DNA from: Morella rubra | Taxonomy: Eukaryota > Streptophyta > Magnoliopsida > Fagales > Myricaceae | Assembly (NCBI GenBank): GCA_003952965.2 | Contig: CM025851.1 | Location: 3,621,307 to 3,685,306, forward strand | Length of the DNA: 64,000 nucleotides | Reading direction: 5' to 3' | Shown: positions 1-12,084 of the stretch, one piece after another | Position numbering within the stretch: the first letter of the stretch is position 1 | How the letters are laid out: each line of letters opens with the position of its first letter | Program-made: the position numbers and the translations under genes | The notes under the pieces: model-generated | What the model was told of the DNA's origin: nothing | The model's database searches: none | The model's input: only the letters and a program-made list of their open reading frames with translations

Positions 1-151
1 GTACCATATCAACTGGGCACACGTGGCTGGTCTTTTTGTCCTACGGCCTATGGTTCTTCAGAAACCCTCACTCTTTCTCACAGTTACTAATCTGCTGCCA
101 AGCTCTCAAGTCTTCAGGCCCCCTCCCCCTCTCATACAGTCTCTCTCATGG

Positions 152-158
152 TATAAAT
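152..158 (+). promoter_or_regulatory. TATA box of the VTE3 gene
   Basis: TATAAAT lies about 250 bp before the VTE3 start codon, just after a CT-rich stretch. Transcription would start near 180-190, leaving a 5' UTR of roughly 220 nt. Position and consensus fit a core promoter, but no transcript evidence is available. Confidence 0.5.
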
Positions 159-408
159 CCTTGCATTTCTCAGTTCTCTGGCTGGGTGCATCTCCGTTAC
201 ATCGGTGAGCCATGTTCTCTGGGGTAATTGGTAAGCCATGCTTTCTTTCCGTACACAGTTGTGAAAACTGGACCTTTTAATCGGAGCTCTTAACGTTGTA
301 GCGACTATCTGCTTTTATTCTTGTCTTCGAGGGTTCGCTTACAAGTCTTCATTTGTCCCTGAGACATAGCGTAGAATTCTTGTTTGTGGATTTCTCTGTT
401 GTGATTGC

Positions 409-2679
409 ATGGCTTCTTCAGTGCTCAATGGAGCCGAGAATCTCAAGCTCATAAGTGGCATAGCCCCAACTAGGTTTGGTTTTGTGGGATCAAATTTCCA
501 GGACAAGCGGTTGGCCAGTAAGAATTTAGTGTCTTTTGTTAGAAATTACAAGGCTAGAACTCCAACCACCCGATGCAGTCTATCATCCCCACGGCCAGCT
601 TCGCAGCCAAGGTTCATACAACACAAACAAGAAGCATTCTGGTTCTATAGGTTCTTATCTATAGTGTATGATCACATCATAAACCCTGGACATTGGACCG
701 AGGATATGCGAGACGAGGCGCTTGAGCCTGCCGATCTCTATGATCGCAATATGATAGTGGTGGATGTCGGGGGTGGAACTGGGTTTACCACACTTGGCAT
801 AGTTAAGCATGTTGATGCCAAAAATGTTACAATTCTTGACCAGTCACCCCATCAGCTTGCCAAGGCTAAGCAGAAGGAGCCCTTGAAGGAATGCAAGATA
901 ATTGAAGGAGATGCGGAGGATCTTCCATTCAGAACTGATTATGCGGATCGATATGTCTCCGCTGGAAGGTAATATCTAGAGTATATTGAATTGAATTTGC
1001 TTTGTTATAATTTTCTTTAGTTGTAGAGGTACTCACCCTGTTGCAGCTGAAGTTTTGATGCAGAGCTTATTCGTCTTTAATCAGTCTAAAGACATTGATC
1101 TTCTGAAGGCGTAAGCTGTATCAAATACAGCTGACATTTGATGTATATTTCAGATACATAAAAGTTAGAAAAAAAAAATAGTAGAAGAAAAGAAAAAGGA
1201 AAACCAAAATTCCTGGCATGGTGGTGGGGGTGGAGGGATCCCTCTCACCCCGCCCAATGGTCTGCCCCATCGTGCTGAGTTGAAGGGCAGGGGATTCCCA
1301 ACCTACCCTACCCCTCCCTGCTGAAGTGATGAGTCCTCCCAACCTGCAGAGTGATCCTTCCCACTGTGAAGTGGTGGAGTGGCGGGGTTTCGCTGCCCAC
1401 CCTGCCTCCAACGTGCTGGGGAGGGGGATCCCTCCCCCGCTTTTCTTTCTTTCTTTTGTTTTAAGTTTTCTCATCCTATGGCACTAGTGCCTTTTCACCT
1501 TATCGCTTGAACGGCTCAGTCTAAAAATTCAAGGAGTTCTTGACTGAGTTCTTGAAATTGCCAACTTTAAAAGTGGGTTTTTTAAAGTCTTAAGAGAAAA
1601 GGCATAGAAGACTTTACCTAAATTTCTTTTTAGAAAAGGAATGTAAAATGGCAGTGCACTAGTCCTGTCGTAGATTCCACTCTGTAGGAAGTAATATCAT
1701 TCAGAAAATCTAACTGTGGGGAGTCAAAGAACAAAGGATGCGTTTCACTCTCATCTTATAGATTTGAAAAATAAATTCTTTACAAATTGAGTCTGATATT
1801 AAGTTTCTGCCGTAGCATCTGTGTTTCTTTCTAGAGGTAATATCTTACAAAGTGTTCTTAAATTAAATCTCAGCATCGAATATTGGCCAGATCCACAGCG
1901 TGGGATCAAGGAAGCATACAGAGTGCTTAAGATAGGAGGGAAAGCCTGTGTCATAGGTCCTGTGTACCCGACCTTTTGGTTGTCTCGTTTCTTTGCAGAC
2001 TTGTGGATGCTCTTCCCTAAGGAGGAAGAGTACATTGAATGGTTTCAAAAGGCTGGGTTCAAAGATGTTAAACTAAAGAGGATTGGACCAAAATGGTACC
2101 GTGGAGTCCGCCGGCATGGTTTGATCATGGGTTGCTCTGTAACAGGCGTTAAGCCCTTATCTGGGAACTCCCCTCTACAGGTAGTATAATTAGTTATGGC
2201 TTATATATTTGAAGTGACAGATGAAACACTAGGCGACCCTGGATCTAGTCATTTTTCTCTCATTACAGTAACGTCCTTGTTCATTACATGTTTTTTTTGG
2301 TTCACAGTAGAATCAAATCCCAAACCCAAACTCTGCCTTATGGATGTCTGCTATGTGCCCAGGAGCTATTGAACTAGTTGCTGTTAGCCATTATTATTTT
2401 CTTGATTTTAATATCCGAGTCATCAATACAACATTGAGATTGAAATACGTTATACAAGTTCTCTCTATCTCTCTCTCTTCACTCTTTCTCCCAATACTTA
2501 TGATGTATGTGCTTTTCATGCAGCTTGGTCCAAAGGCAGAGGATGTAAAGAAGCCTGTGAATCCATTTGGTTTTCTCCTCCGGTTCATTATTGGTACAAT
2601 AGCTGCAACGTACTTTGTGCTGGTTCCAATTTACATGTGGATCAAAGATCAAATTGTTCCAAAAGGAATGCCTATCTGA
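409..2679 (+). CDS. VTE3: 2-methyl-6-phytyl-1,4-hydroquinone (MPBQ/MSBQ) methyltransferase, chloroplastic
   Basis: SAM-dependent C-methyltransferase of the plastid inner envelope. It methylates MPBQ and MSBQ on the way to tocopherols and plastoquinone. Exons are 409-968, 1874-2180 and 2524-2679, joined at AG/GT junctions. The joined CDS is 1023 nt and encodes 340 aa, close to the family length of about 338. Residues 1 to about 55 are Ser/Arg-rich and Asp/Glu-poor, as in a transit peptide. The SAM-binding motif VDVGGGTGFTTLG lies near residues 121-133, followed by ILDQSP and EGDAEDLPF. Exon 2 carries SIEYWPDPQRGIKEAYRVLK and exon 3 encodes the C-terminal hydrophobic anchor (FLLRFIIGTIAATYFVLVPIYMW). 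The first ATG is used because it opens the transit peptide. Intron 1 (about 905 bp) holds a GC-rich palindromic block. Possible poly(A) signal AATAAA near 2899. The family call is firm; expression is unknown. Confidence 0.95.
1213..1440. other. GC-rich block with two GGATCC-centred palindromes in VTE3 intron 1
   Basis: About 230 bp of GC-rich sequence sits inside an otherwise AT-rich intron. Near-perfect palindromes centred on GGATCC occur at 1227-1251 and 1418-1440. Purine-rich DNA precedes the block and pyrimidine-rich DNA follows it, so the whole could fold back. It encodes nothing recognisable and may be an inserted element, though I found no flanking duplication. Confidence 0.45.
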
Positions 2680-2689
2680 AATGGGAGGA

Positions 2690-3760
2690 AGGATTGAAGA
2701 GTGTCATCGTGCTCCTATTTTATCTCCAAGTGACTATGAGACAGCTTGAGACAGCTCAAGATGATTACTGTGCCCTTTTCTGCTCTTAGCCAGATGAGAG
2801 ATATCTTACTTCTTAGAGGTCCAGTTGGACAAACATGTGCTATGACCCCAATGTGGTTGTTTAGGTTCTTTTCTTTCTTCTTCGTTTGAGTGAGCAAAAA
2901 TAAAACCGATAAGGTAGTTGCAATGCATTTAGTGGAAATAACCAGACTTTTGGATGCTAGTTATATACTTATTTCTTGCATAAACTCTCACTCGGAAGGG
3001 TAGTTGAAAACAGGAAAATCACTATACCCCCTTGGATGGATGGTTTGCCCAGGGGGGGTGAAGGAATTTAGAGAACCCGCCAACTGGCTAAGTTGGAGCG
3101 GTCTTGCCGAGAGTTTTGTCAAAAAATGGACGAAGACCCATATCATATTCTTAGAAATTTAAAGCTTTAGGTATTAGGAATGGTTCAAGTATGTTTTTCG
3201 ACATTATAGGTATGGGAGAAGTTTTACTTTTGGAAATAGGGAGCCAAGTGCTTATGAAGAATGCTCTGCTGTTAATGTTTCCTGAGGTTTATGACTTTGT
3301 AAATGCTATTAAGACTAGAAGAATGCATGAAGACGATAGTACTATAATAATATTCCCTATGACTTTGACAGCAGAGCATTATTATTATTTCAGACTCATC
3401 GAAGCCGATAACTCTTACTTGTGTAGATGGATACTTTAGATTTTAATTCCTCGGTAAAAAAATGAGGGAAACCATTTCCATAGACAATTTCCATGATTGA
3501 ATATAACATGGCCGCCATTCACCAAAGCGGCAATGAATGTCCAAAGGGCAGTCTGGCTGTACTGTACCACAATGGGAACTTCGATTTCCAAGCTGTTTAG
3601 AGCCCGAGGACACTGCCGCAGCTACAGACCACGTGAAAATGTCAAATTCATCCAATCCCATAACTCAATACTTGTGTAGAAGGATATTTTAAATTTTAAT
3701 TATGCGTGAAACAATAAGAAGAACCATTTGGTCCATTTACTGGAGTACTTCAGTTTACTG
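2690..3760 (+). repeat. Diverged tandem duplication, copy A (VTE3 3' UTR and downstream flank)
   Basis: This stretch recurs, diverged and with indels, at 3985-5460. Shared landmarks in the same order are TTTTATCTC near 2720 and 4015, GACTATGAGA near 2732 and 4030, ATGCTAGT near 2954 and 4171, GGAATGGTTC near 3178 and 4842, GAGCCAAGTGCT near 3241 and 4907, and AATGAATGTCCAAA near 3530 and 5160. Copy A begins inside the VTE3 3' UTR. ORFs in it are short and not conserved between the copies, so I treat it as non-coding. Confidence 0.7.
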
Positions 3761-3984
3761 GAAGTGACGATAAAAGTTTAGGTTTTCTGGTGCAGGACAT
3801 TTACAATGAAAATATTTTTACAAAGAAAACATTTTCTAAAAATTGGTAAATAATTTTTATCGAAGCGAATCATTTTCTAAAACAACACATTTTCAATTAA
3901 AAATGTTTTACGAAGAAACTTAAAATGTTTTCCGCGACGAGTCATTTCAGATGATATTTCTTATTGTCTATCTAAAATGAGAAG

Positions 3985-5460
3985 AAACAATGGGAAGTAT
4001 TATCGTACTTTCATTTTATCTCGAAGCGACTATGAGATAGCTTCAATGCTGATTTGGGGTACGACCCAATGTGGTTATCTAGGTCCTTATCTTTTTTCCT
4101 TGTTTGACTGAACAAAAAAACCTTGACAAGGTAATTTCAAAGACATTTGGTGGCAAAATAGCACACGTTACGATGCTAGTCATTGATTTATTTGTTTCTT
4201 ACCTGAACTCTCGTTTGCAAGGATAATTAAAATAGAAAATTCTCTGTATTTTCATGAACAGACAAGAAAGGAAAAAAATTATTGTTCGCTTTATAAATTT
4301 GCGTTAATTACATGTCATTCTTCATGACTTAAAAAAATGTGATTTATGTCCTATAAATATGAAACATTTACAATGTTAGTTATAGTCAAAGTTTCTGTTA
4401 CAATTGACGGAATTTGACATTAAAATGATCAAAATAACCCTCTATAACAAAATTATTAAAAAAATTAAAAAAATATATAAAAAAAGGGAAATATTTTTTA
4501 AATAAAATTATTAAAACTTTATTTCAATAATTTATATACTTTTTTAATTTATTTTTTAATAAAAATTTTTGTTAAAGTTAATAAAAATTTTGACGGTAAA
4601 TAAATATAGTAAATATTTCATACTTAAAAAATATAAATTATAATTTTAAAAATTAAGTTATCGCAGATGCTTGCAATTCACGCATACTCCGCGAAGAATG
4701 ATATTTCTCCCAAAGTTCAAGGAAATTCAAAACCCCCAATCCACGGATAGGTTGCACCGGTCACCTCTGACAGTTCAAGGTCAGCAAAATTGCAAAGACC
4801 AACATCACGCGCGCTCTTAGAAATTACAACCTTTTAGGTAAGGAATGGTTCTAGTGTTCTTTCAACATTCCAGGCATGGGAAAGATTTTATTTTTGGGAA
4901 ATAGGAGCCAAGTGCTGACTGCTGAGGGGAGAATGTTGTCCAGTCGAGACTCCGATGAATGCACTTCGTTTTTTTTCTATTAGATTTGTATAATCAACAG
5001 TGGAATTGACGATGTTCGTGAATCATTTGTTTGTGTTCTATTGCTCTTCAACCAATTCTAGAAGATGTCTTCGTCATTGCAGCTTCTCACGACACGAAAC
5101 TTGTACTTTGTCCACTGATATAGGAGATAATAAAGAAAGGGACCATAATCTTCACCAACCAATGAATGTCCAAAAGAACAATATGCTTGTAATGCTCCAC
5201 CACGCGAGCTCGGATTTCTACTGCCGGCTAGAGCTTGAGGAGAGTGCAGCAGACGCAGACCATGTGAAAATGTCAGTCCTCGTTCATCCAAGCTACCCAA
5301 AAACGCATTCTTGTTCTGCACAAGGATATTTTAAATCTTAATTCCACCTTAAACAATGGGTGAAACCAATCCATAGACCATTTTCCTGCTTGAATGTTGA
5401 TTCATTTGTTTCCATGTTGAAGCCACGGAAGAGTGTTTTCGGTGTAAAAATTTTTTAAAT
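3985..5460 (+). repeat. Diverged tandem duplication, copy B
   Basis: Second copy of the VTE3 downstream flank, collinear with 2690-3760. It is interrupted at about 4290-4650 by extra AT-rich DNA absent from copy A. No VTE3 coding sequence accompanies it. Up to about 5700, DNA around both copies contains scattered motifs such as GTAAAATGTTTT, typical of degenerate plant repeats. Confidence 0.65.
4290..4650. mobile_element. AT-rich insertion inside duplication copy B, probably a small non-autonomous element
   Basis: Very AT-rich DNA of about 360 bp is present in copy B and has no counterpart in copy A, so it was inserted or retained on one side only. It is dominated by A and T tracts. I could not define clean terminal repeats or a target-site duplication. 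Confidence 0.35.
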
Positions 5461-7958
5461 GAAAACATTTTTTCAAAAGTCGTAAATGGATTTCAGTTGC
5501 AGTAAAATATTTTCTGCAACAAACCAAAATTTGATGAAGAAACGTAAAATGTTTTTCTCTTGAAGTAGATATTTTTTCATTAAATTTTTTTTTTCAAGAG
5601 TCATAGATAAGTTTCATCCACCTAAAACTTTTGTTACAACAAGTTTTAGATTAAACGTAAAATATTTTCCTTACTAAGTCATTTTCAGCTGACATTTTCA
5701 CAAGAAACGTAACAAGTTAGTTTTGGAGTAAAAAAATCTCCTACGTGTTTTCAGTTAGAGAGTTATTAAAAAGAAAACGTGAATGGTTATCCGGTGTAAT
5801 ATTTCATTGATTATTTTTGCAAGGTGTAAATAAGAACAAAGAAAAAAAATCCTGCAATAGAACCCTACAACTCTAGAAGACAATTCAGCTCTTGCCGACC
5901 GGACAAAAGTTGCGTCATGTTATTTGAATAGAAATGGAAGTTGAGTATGATTCAATGCAAACTCTGGCGACTCCCGTGGGCACAATTTGAAAATCAACAC
6001 GTCTAATGGAGTCAAGAACACAAGTGACGTTTGAAGCGTTCTTAGAATTCCATCAAAACATGAACATGATCAGACTGTTGATTAGTTCCAATGGGTTAAA
6101 AGCAAAAAAATTGCTAATTGACTCAAAGAAAGACTCGGTGAGAATCTTAACTCGATATATGCAGTCCAGGGCCTTCGGGAAAATAACAAATTCATCTACA
6201 ATTGTCAAGCTTGTAAGTTGTGGAGAAACACGCTTGGAGAAATCCAAAGGTTGGGACTTGCCGACAGATGGGAAACAAAAAAAAAAAAAAAGGACTCGAG
6301 TTTCCTTCAAATTTTGCTAGTCAATTCCTCTGATTCCCAGTCTCCTTTTGAAGGTTGAAAGTCCAGTTCTTGGACCATGACTGGAAACAGATTATCAGCT
6401 AGAAGTGTTTGATTGTGTAACACCCCAAAAGTGAAGGCAAGCTCCCCAGTTAAGACCCGTTACAAAACACAAAGTGTGGATAAATACAAACTCATCCTGC
6501 AACTCATTTTAAACTCTGAGTTGTTAATCCCAGTTTACAACTAAGAGCACGTTCGGTATATAAAAATTTTCAAGATTTTTTTAAATTCTCAAAATATAAA
6601 ATATTCTATAACCAAACATCAATTTTTAATAATACATAGAAATAACTAAAATACATGTATCAATAAAATTAATATCATTTAAAAATTTTCAAAATATAAA
6701 AAAATCCTCAAAAACTCCGACCGAACACACGCTTGGTCTTACTTAAGAACAGAGGGAAAACCCCTGAGAAGGCTAAAAGTTTCAAAAAGTAACCAGTGAG
6801 TCAATTTCAAGAAGGACAAAAACTATTCCTCTGGGTGCTTTCCCATCGACTCTGGCATTCCTGTCCTCCCAGAAAGCCTATACAGCCGCATTCAAGAAGA
6901 TTTTTCCTTGCTGTAATGATCAGAGAGTTGTGTAAAATAACCCCAAGTTCGACATTAATCACTTCCTCCAAAACCGAAAGTGTGCATCCGTACAGTGAGA
7001 TTGAATAAAGAGTGGGGATGTGACTTGCCAACAAGTGAATCAACAGGGAAGGAAACCGCGTAGACAGCCGAGCACATTAATATCCCCTGTCTGCACCATT
7101 TAATGAAGCTAGAGGAGACTCCAACATTCATTTGGAATCCTAACCTAATGGTCTTCTTTGCTGCCCTGTTCTTAGCCCTACTAGTTAACCTTATCGTTCG
7201 CATAGTGATTTGCCTAACTAGTGTGTTTTAAGCAAACATGCCTGCCTTCTTTTACTTGGAGAGACAGAGACCACAGTTCCTTGTTCACCCAAATAAAGAC
7301 TACCCAAGAAAGAGGAACAAGAAAAACATACTCTTTATCTTATGGATCTTGAAGGTACCTTCACAATTATAATTGGATTAAAAATGAACCTTTAGTTTTA
7401 GCTACTATTGCCTAAAAACCGTACGAAAGGTTGTAAATTTGTAAATAAACCTTCTGTATCACTGACATTACAAAAGCGCGTAGAGAGTGCTTAATTATGT
7501 ATAAAAATTGTACATAATCTCTCATCTCGTGCAAGCAACGCAGCGTGCTCTTGGGGCTTGAAAATGTGAAAGCAAAGTACACAACTTCCCATACCCTCTC
7601 AGTCCGTCTTTGACTGCTCTTTGTCTCCTAAACGCCAAACCCTTACAGCTGTTTAAGTTTTAGTAGATTATATTACTCATAAGCAAACAGAAAACCAGAT
7701 AAAACTTCAATTAGAGAATGATTATTTCATCTTTTGGTGATTTTCCCTCACAAAAAAAAATTCCATGTTGAAATAAAAAGGTCATACGATTCTTATCTAA
7801 CAACACAGCCAAGGACTACAGCTCCAAATTAAGTCATAAGCTAGATTTGACTTAATCTTGGGCTTATTTTAATAGTAAATTGAATAGAAGTTGTGCTACA
7901 CTAGCCACGATAAAGTTCTACATAAAGCCCAGCTAAGCTTGAGCCATACTCAACATAC
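5461..7958. other. Intergenic region between VTE3 and the CML gene
   Basis: About 2.5 kb with no gene I can support. Short ORFs near 6006-6320 and 6796-7203 have no recognisable motif. A probable MITE lies at 6545-6734. The last several hundred bases should contain the CML promoter, but I see no clear TATA box close to the CML start. Confidence 0.5.
6545..6734. mobile_element. MITE-like element with GTTCGGT-type terminal inverted repeats
   Basis: The left end reads GAGCACGTTCGGT followed by AT-rich DNA with TTTTCAAGATTTTTTT. The right end is its imperfect inverse, with ACCGAACACACGC preceded by AAAAAATCCTCAAAAACTC. Size (about 190 bp), AT-richness and termini fit a hAT-like MITE. The target-site duplication is not clear. 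Starts of the same style (GCATGTTTG, GTGATGTTCG) occur in the triple repeat at 29.5-31.5 kb. Confidence 0.45.
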
Positions 7959-7980
7959 TCTCTCTCTCTCTCTCCCTCTC
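7959..7980 (+). repeat. CT microsatellite in the CML8 5' leader
   Basis: A run of CT dinucleotides lies 50-75 bp before the CML start codon. CT-rich leaders are common in plant 5' UTRs, so this probably belongs to the transcript. Confidence 0.7.
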
Positions 7981-8033
7981 TGTCTATCTGACTTGCTCTG
8001 CGTGTAAAGCTCCTAGGTTGCTCTTGAGGGTCC

Positions 8034-9517
8034 ATGACAAACACCATGGCTGAGGTACTGAGCGAAGAACAGATTATTGAGTTTAAAGAAGCCTTTTGTC
8101 TATTTGACAAAGATGGAGATGGTGAGCGTTCTCTCTTATGCTTATTATTACTGGGTCCATCTTATTTCTCATGTTTATCACTGCCTGTAAAACATGTTTT
8201 CCAAGAAGATATTTAACCGGAAATTGCATATTCACGTAAGGGTCGGATATTTGATCGTGTAGGTTGCATCACTGTCGAAGAATTGGCTACTGTTATCCGG
8301 TCATTGGATCAGAATCCGACCGAGGAGGAGCTTCAGGACATGATAAGCGAAGTCGACTCCGATGGAGACGGGACTATAGATTTTGCAGAGTTCTTGAACT
8401 TGATGGCCAAGAAAATGAAGGTAACTGGTTGAAATTACTTTAAAACTATACCATTGTGCACCGATTAACCAGAGATATCCACCTGCAGTAACACCCAAAG
8501 GGATTTTGTTCTGACTGCTTGCCTGCCCAGAAAAACAGAAGGATTTTTTTCTTTAACAAATAACCGTTCTTAAGCTTGTATATGTCTGTGCTCTGTTATA
8601 TGTAGGAGACTGATGCAGAGGAGGAGCTTAAAGAGGCTTTCAAAGTATTTGACAAGGACCAAAATGGGTATATATCAGCTAGTGAGGTATTAAATCAGTT
8701 TCTTTTTGCCTTATCAATATTCCTAACGAAATTAACGCATCAAAATTTAGGGATGTAAGCGTGAAAACCTCATTCCCACTACTAAAATTGACACTTTTGT
8801 TCCATGTTCCTGCCGTGTGTGCGCGTGTGTTGACCTTGACAAGTTGAGAGTTTTATACCCTTCAAAATACAGCTTAGGCCAAGGTGCTGTGCTAAGACAA
8901 GTTTACATCTGACCCCAAAAAGTTGTCACGAAAGACGCGTCTCCCTTTCTTAAATAGAACTCTCAATATCTGTATCATTGAAAAAGCTTTTTCATGGCGA
9001 AATTACTGTAAGCTTCAACTAAAAATATCCTGCCAGTGAATTTCAGACATTGCTGGGATCGATTGCCGGCACGGATCTGCTGCATATACGATAACGGTCA
9101 TGTCTCTCAAGTCCGTGAAATGAGTAGTGTTATTATATATGACATGAACAGTCGTGTGGCAACTACATTACAATGTTTCTGTAAAAGCATATCCTCTGTT
9201 TCAACCTTTTTTAGATTACTTTATATGGGTATCTACGTGACAGTACATTGTACTTTTCTGTTCTGTATGCAATGAACAATAGCTTTCAAAGTGTGTAATT
9301 AGACATGCATTGCATCTAAGCTCGACATTTGAGTCCCCTGAACAATTAAAAAGAGGTTATTCTCTCTGTTTCTGTGCAGTTGAGGCATGTCATGATCAAT
9401 CTAGGTGAAAAATTGACTGATGAAGAGGTGGAGCAGATGATTAGGGAAGCAGACTTGGATGGTGATGGACAAGTCAACTATGAAGAATTCGTCAAAATGA
9501 TGATGACCATTGGATAG
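8034..9517 (+). CDS. CML8: Calmodulin-like protein, CML8/CML11 type, four EF hands
   Basis: Calcium sensor. Exons 8034-8121, 8263-8420, 8606-8686 and 9380-9517 join to 465 nt, 154 aa. Starting at the second ATG (8046, MAEVLSEEQ) gives 150 aa, nearer the usual length of about 151, so that start may be the real one. EF-hand loops are at residues 25-36 (DKDGDGCITVEE), 61-72 ([12 protein letters not shown]), 98-109 ([12 protein letters not shown]) and 134-145 ([12 protein letters not shown]). All keep Asp at position 1 and Glu at position 12, so four functional sites are expected. The segment [13 protein letters not shown] matches CML8 rather than canonical calmodulin, which has RSLGQNPTE. Intron 3 is long (about 690 bp). 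Possible poly(A) signal AATAAA near 9593. Bona fide calmodulin is unlikely. Confidence 0.93.
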
Positions 9518-9890
9518 GCAGTTTCAGCAATCTGATCGAAGAAATTTCTTATTCAAATTCATTATTTTTCAGCCCTGTGATTTTACTTGCCCAATAAAAT
9601 AAAAAGAGTGACTTATAAAGGTTTATGTTGTGGTTGTAGTCAATGACCCCAAAATTAGAATGATTTTTACACTCACCATTTGATCCGTTCAAGTCTAGTT
9701 TAGTGTATTCTTTAATTTCTAGGTCGAGTTGATGTTGATGTTATGTGGTCCAAATAAAAATAAAAATATGTTCCATTGAGCTGCCTTATCCTCCAACTCA
9801 TACGAGCTTGCTGTCCTGGACCCCTGGTGTGAAATTTCTCCAGCTTTTAAGTCCTGAGGTTTGACTTTGACTGGGGATCAATATTTGGGA

Positions 9891-10208
9891 GGAGATGCAT
9901 GTACACCTTTTTTTTTATCAATGAAACGAAATATTATAGATGAAAGCAGAATAGTCAGAATTACAAACAACACTAACAAGAAATACAAAAACTAGCTAGG
10001 GAGGGTCAAAACCCTCGAATAATCAAAGGAGAAAAAGAGGAGCCAAATAACTCGGGAATGCATCCTCCTGCGGGGAGAAAGCGGCCTATCGAGCAAGATT
10101 GTGTGCAAAAACATTGGCACACCTAAGGGTAAAACAACACCCCTGGAGCTAAAAAAAGCCTCTCCAGACAGAGCTTGACTTTGGAGATGCATGTAGACTT
10201 ACCATGAA
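9891..10208 (-). mobile_element. 5'-truncated LINE (or SINE) insertion with a 16-bp target-site duplication
   Basis: Direct repeats GGAGATGCATGTACAC (9891-9906) and GGAGATGCATGTAGAC (10193-10208), one mismatch, flank a 286-bp insert. On the minus strand the insert ends in TTTCATTGATAAAAAAAAA, a poly(A) tail preceded by a 3' end typical of plant non-LTR elements. The tail next to a long TSD is the hallmark of target-primed reverse transcription. No reverse-transcriptase coding remains. Confidence 0.8.
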
Positions 10209-11163
10209 GAATGGTCATGAAACATATATAAAGGATCATCCATTCTCTTCCTTGTTGGAAAGGTGGTAGGTTCGGCTGTCTGTTTCAGATTAACTTTTTT
10301 TGAGATTTTACTGTATGGTTTTCTCTTTTTGGTGAGAACCTACTCCCTTCCTGCTCCATTTTGTGGGCATAAAAGTCCACTTCTAAAAGTCTGCAAAACC
10401 GCGTGGAACAATTGATATTCTTCTTGCCACGAGCCTGAGAAAGAAAGCATGGAAGCATGCACATTTTTCTTGAACCATTCCGACCTCTCTCGCTAGGCCA
10501 GGTGGCCCTATGGGCAGCATTCACACCTCTCTGATATAAAGACACCGCGGCGGCTTAGGTGGCCGCCCAACTCCCCTGCCTCCATGCAAGACCCCTAACA
10601 AATGAAATACCTCTTTTATCAAAGAAGAATAAAAGAACTAAATCTAAACATTTAGTTGAGTTTTTTTTTTTTTTTAATGTTACAAAATCAACGGCTTGAA
10701 ATTCTTAGGAAATATTACAGGATCAACGCCTCTGACAACAGATTTTAAAATCAATGGCATGAGATTCTTGTAATAAAAAAATTATTTTTGAAATAATCGA
10801 GATCAAATGATAGACATTGATATGAGGTAATCCTAGCATATGACCTACCAAAGAATCAGGCTATGTTTAGATTAGACTTTTGCAAGTCCTCCAAGTCGTT
10901 GCCTTGCAATGCAATAACCCAGCGCGTAGCAATTAGGGGGTGTATAGGCTCGAGGTTGACGTGTCACGTGAGCTTCAAAACTTGGACTCGTTCATCAATA
11001 AGCTTGGGGGAGTCAACCCAAACCCACATCATGGTGGCCCATATTTATAAGGTTGTCTCTTTAACTCAGAAACGAAACCTGCTCCTAGTGGTCATTCCAT
11101 CTGCCTATTTTCTCTTCTCGTGGGTGTCTTCCAACGTGGTTTAATAGGGTACCTATTTTGGTT
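10209..11163. other. Intergenic region without a recognisable gene
   Basis: About 950 bp. ORFs at 10285-10545 (minus) and 10863-11144 (plus) show no motif or compositional support. A GC-rich patch near 10550-10590 and a poly(T) run near 10665 may be remnants of further insertions. Confidence 0.4.
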
Positions 11164-12084
11164 GTCCAAAATATAATTCTTTTCATTTCACTTGAAACAT
11201 TAAAACAGTGCGGCATACAATCAACCCTATGAGGCCATTAGCAATGAATAGGGGCATAAAGCCCGTAACAGCAATAGTAAAGGCCCAAAAGACCATACAT
11301 CGAACGGCTTCAAAGGTCTGAATCCAGATGGCCATCAAGGCCTCATTCAGATAGGCCAAAAGACCCATAATTTTGAAACGGATCCAAAGACCCAAAGTAA
11401 ACTCTACCAGGAAACAATCGCCGGAGACCCCAAAAACTTGTCCAAAACAACACAGTCACAAGGGAGGAAGACACGAAGAGCCAAAAACTGCTGATCAGCC
11501 ACTGCAAAAAGGAACCAACCACCAGCAAGTTCATGTTTGCAAGAAGACTTCTTGACAATAAAGATATTGCGAGATCCATCTCACAAAAATCCAGAGAAAT
11601 GAAATTATTAGCAACAACAAGAATATAACCAAACACACAAGATAGTAAAAAACCACACGAAACAACGCAAACATAGCATAAAAAGGGCGGACGCGTGAGA
11701 CCCAAGCACGCGTGGACGTGCGTGGGTCCCCACGCGCCGCTGCACCAGCTCAGGAAGGATGCGAAGAGAAGCGCCTGGAGCTGAGGACCTCTGTCGTGCT
11801 GCGCATGGCCACCAAAAAGTGTCCAACCAGTCTAGATCTAGCCATGAAGAGCTTCAAAATGTAGGAGCAAAAATCACCGGTAATGGAGGGGAGACGTGGT
11901 CGAACAGTCAAGGGAGAAACATCAGGGGGAGAGAGGGAGAGGGAAGGGAGAGACGGGAGGAGCAAAGGCTCCTCCCGTCGCCGGAGAAAACAATGGGGGA
12001 GGGGTCAGGTACAAAGGGAGGAAGGTCTAGAGAGAGGGCACTCTGGAAGACTCGGCCACACATCCCTCGTCCAAAATATAATTC
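11164..12084 (-). mobile_element. Retroelement insertion (LINE-like) with a perfect 16-bp target-site duplication
   Basis: GTCCAAAATATAATTC occurs at 11164-11179 and again, identical, at 12069-12084. It encloses 889 bp (11180-12068). On the minus strand the insert ends in GTGAAATGAAAA next to the duplication, so it was copied in minus orientation. Its other end (about 11690-12060 on the plus strand) is GC-rich and purine-rich, unlike the surrounding DNA, and resembles a non-LTR 5' leader. ORFs on both strands (for example 11759-12118 plus, 11608-11826 minus) lack domains and are by-products. It is probably an internally deleted or non-autonomous element, recent enough to keep an exact TSD. 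Confidence 0.75.
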
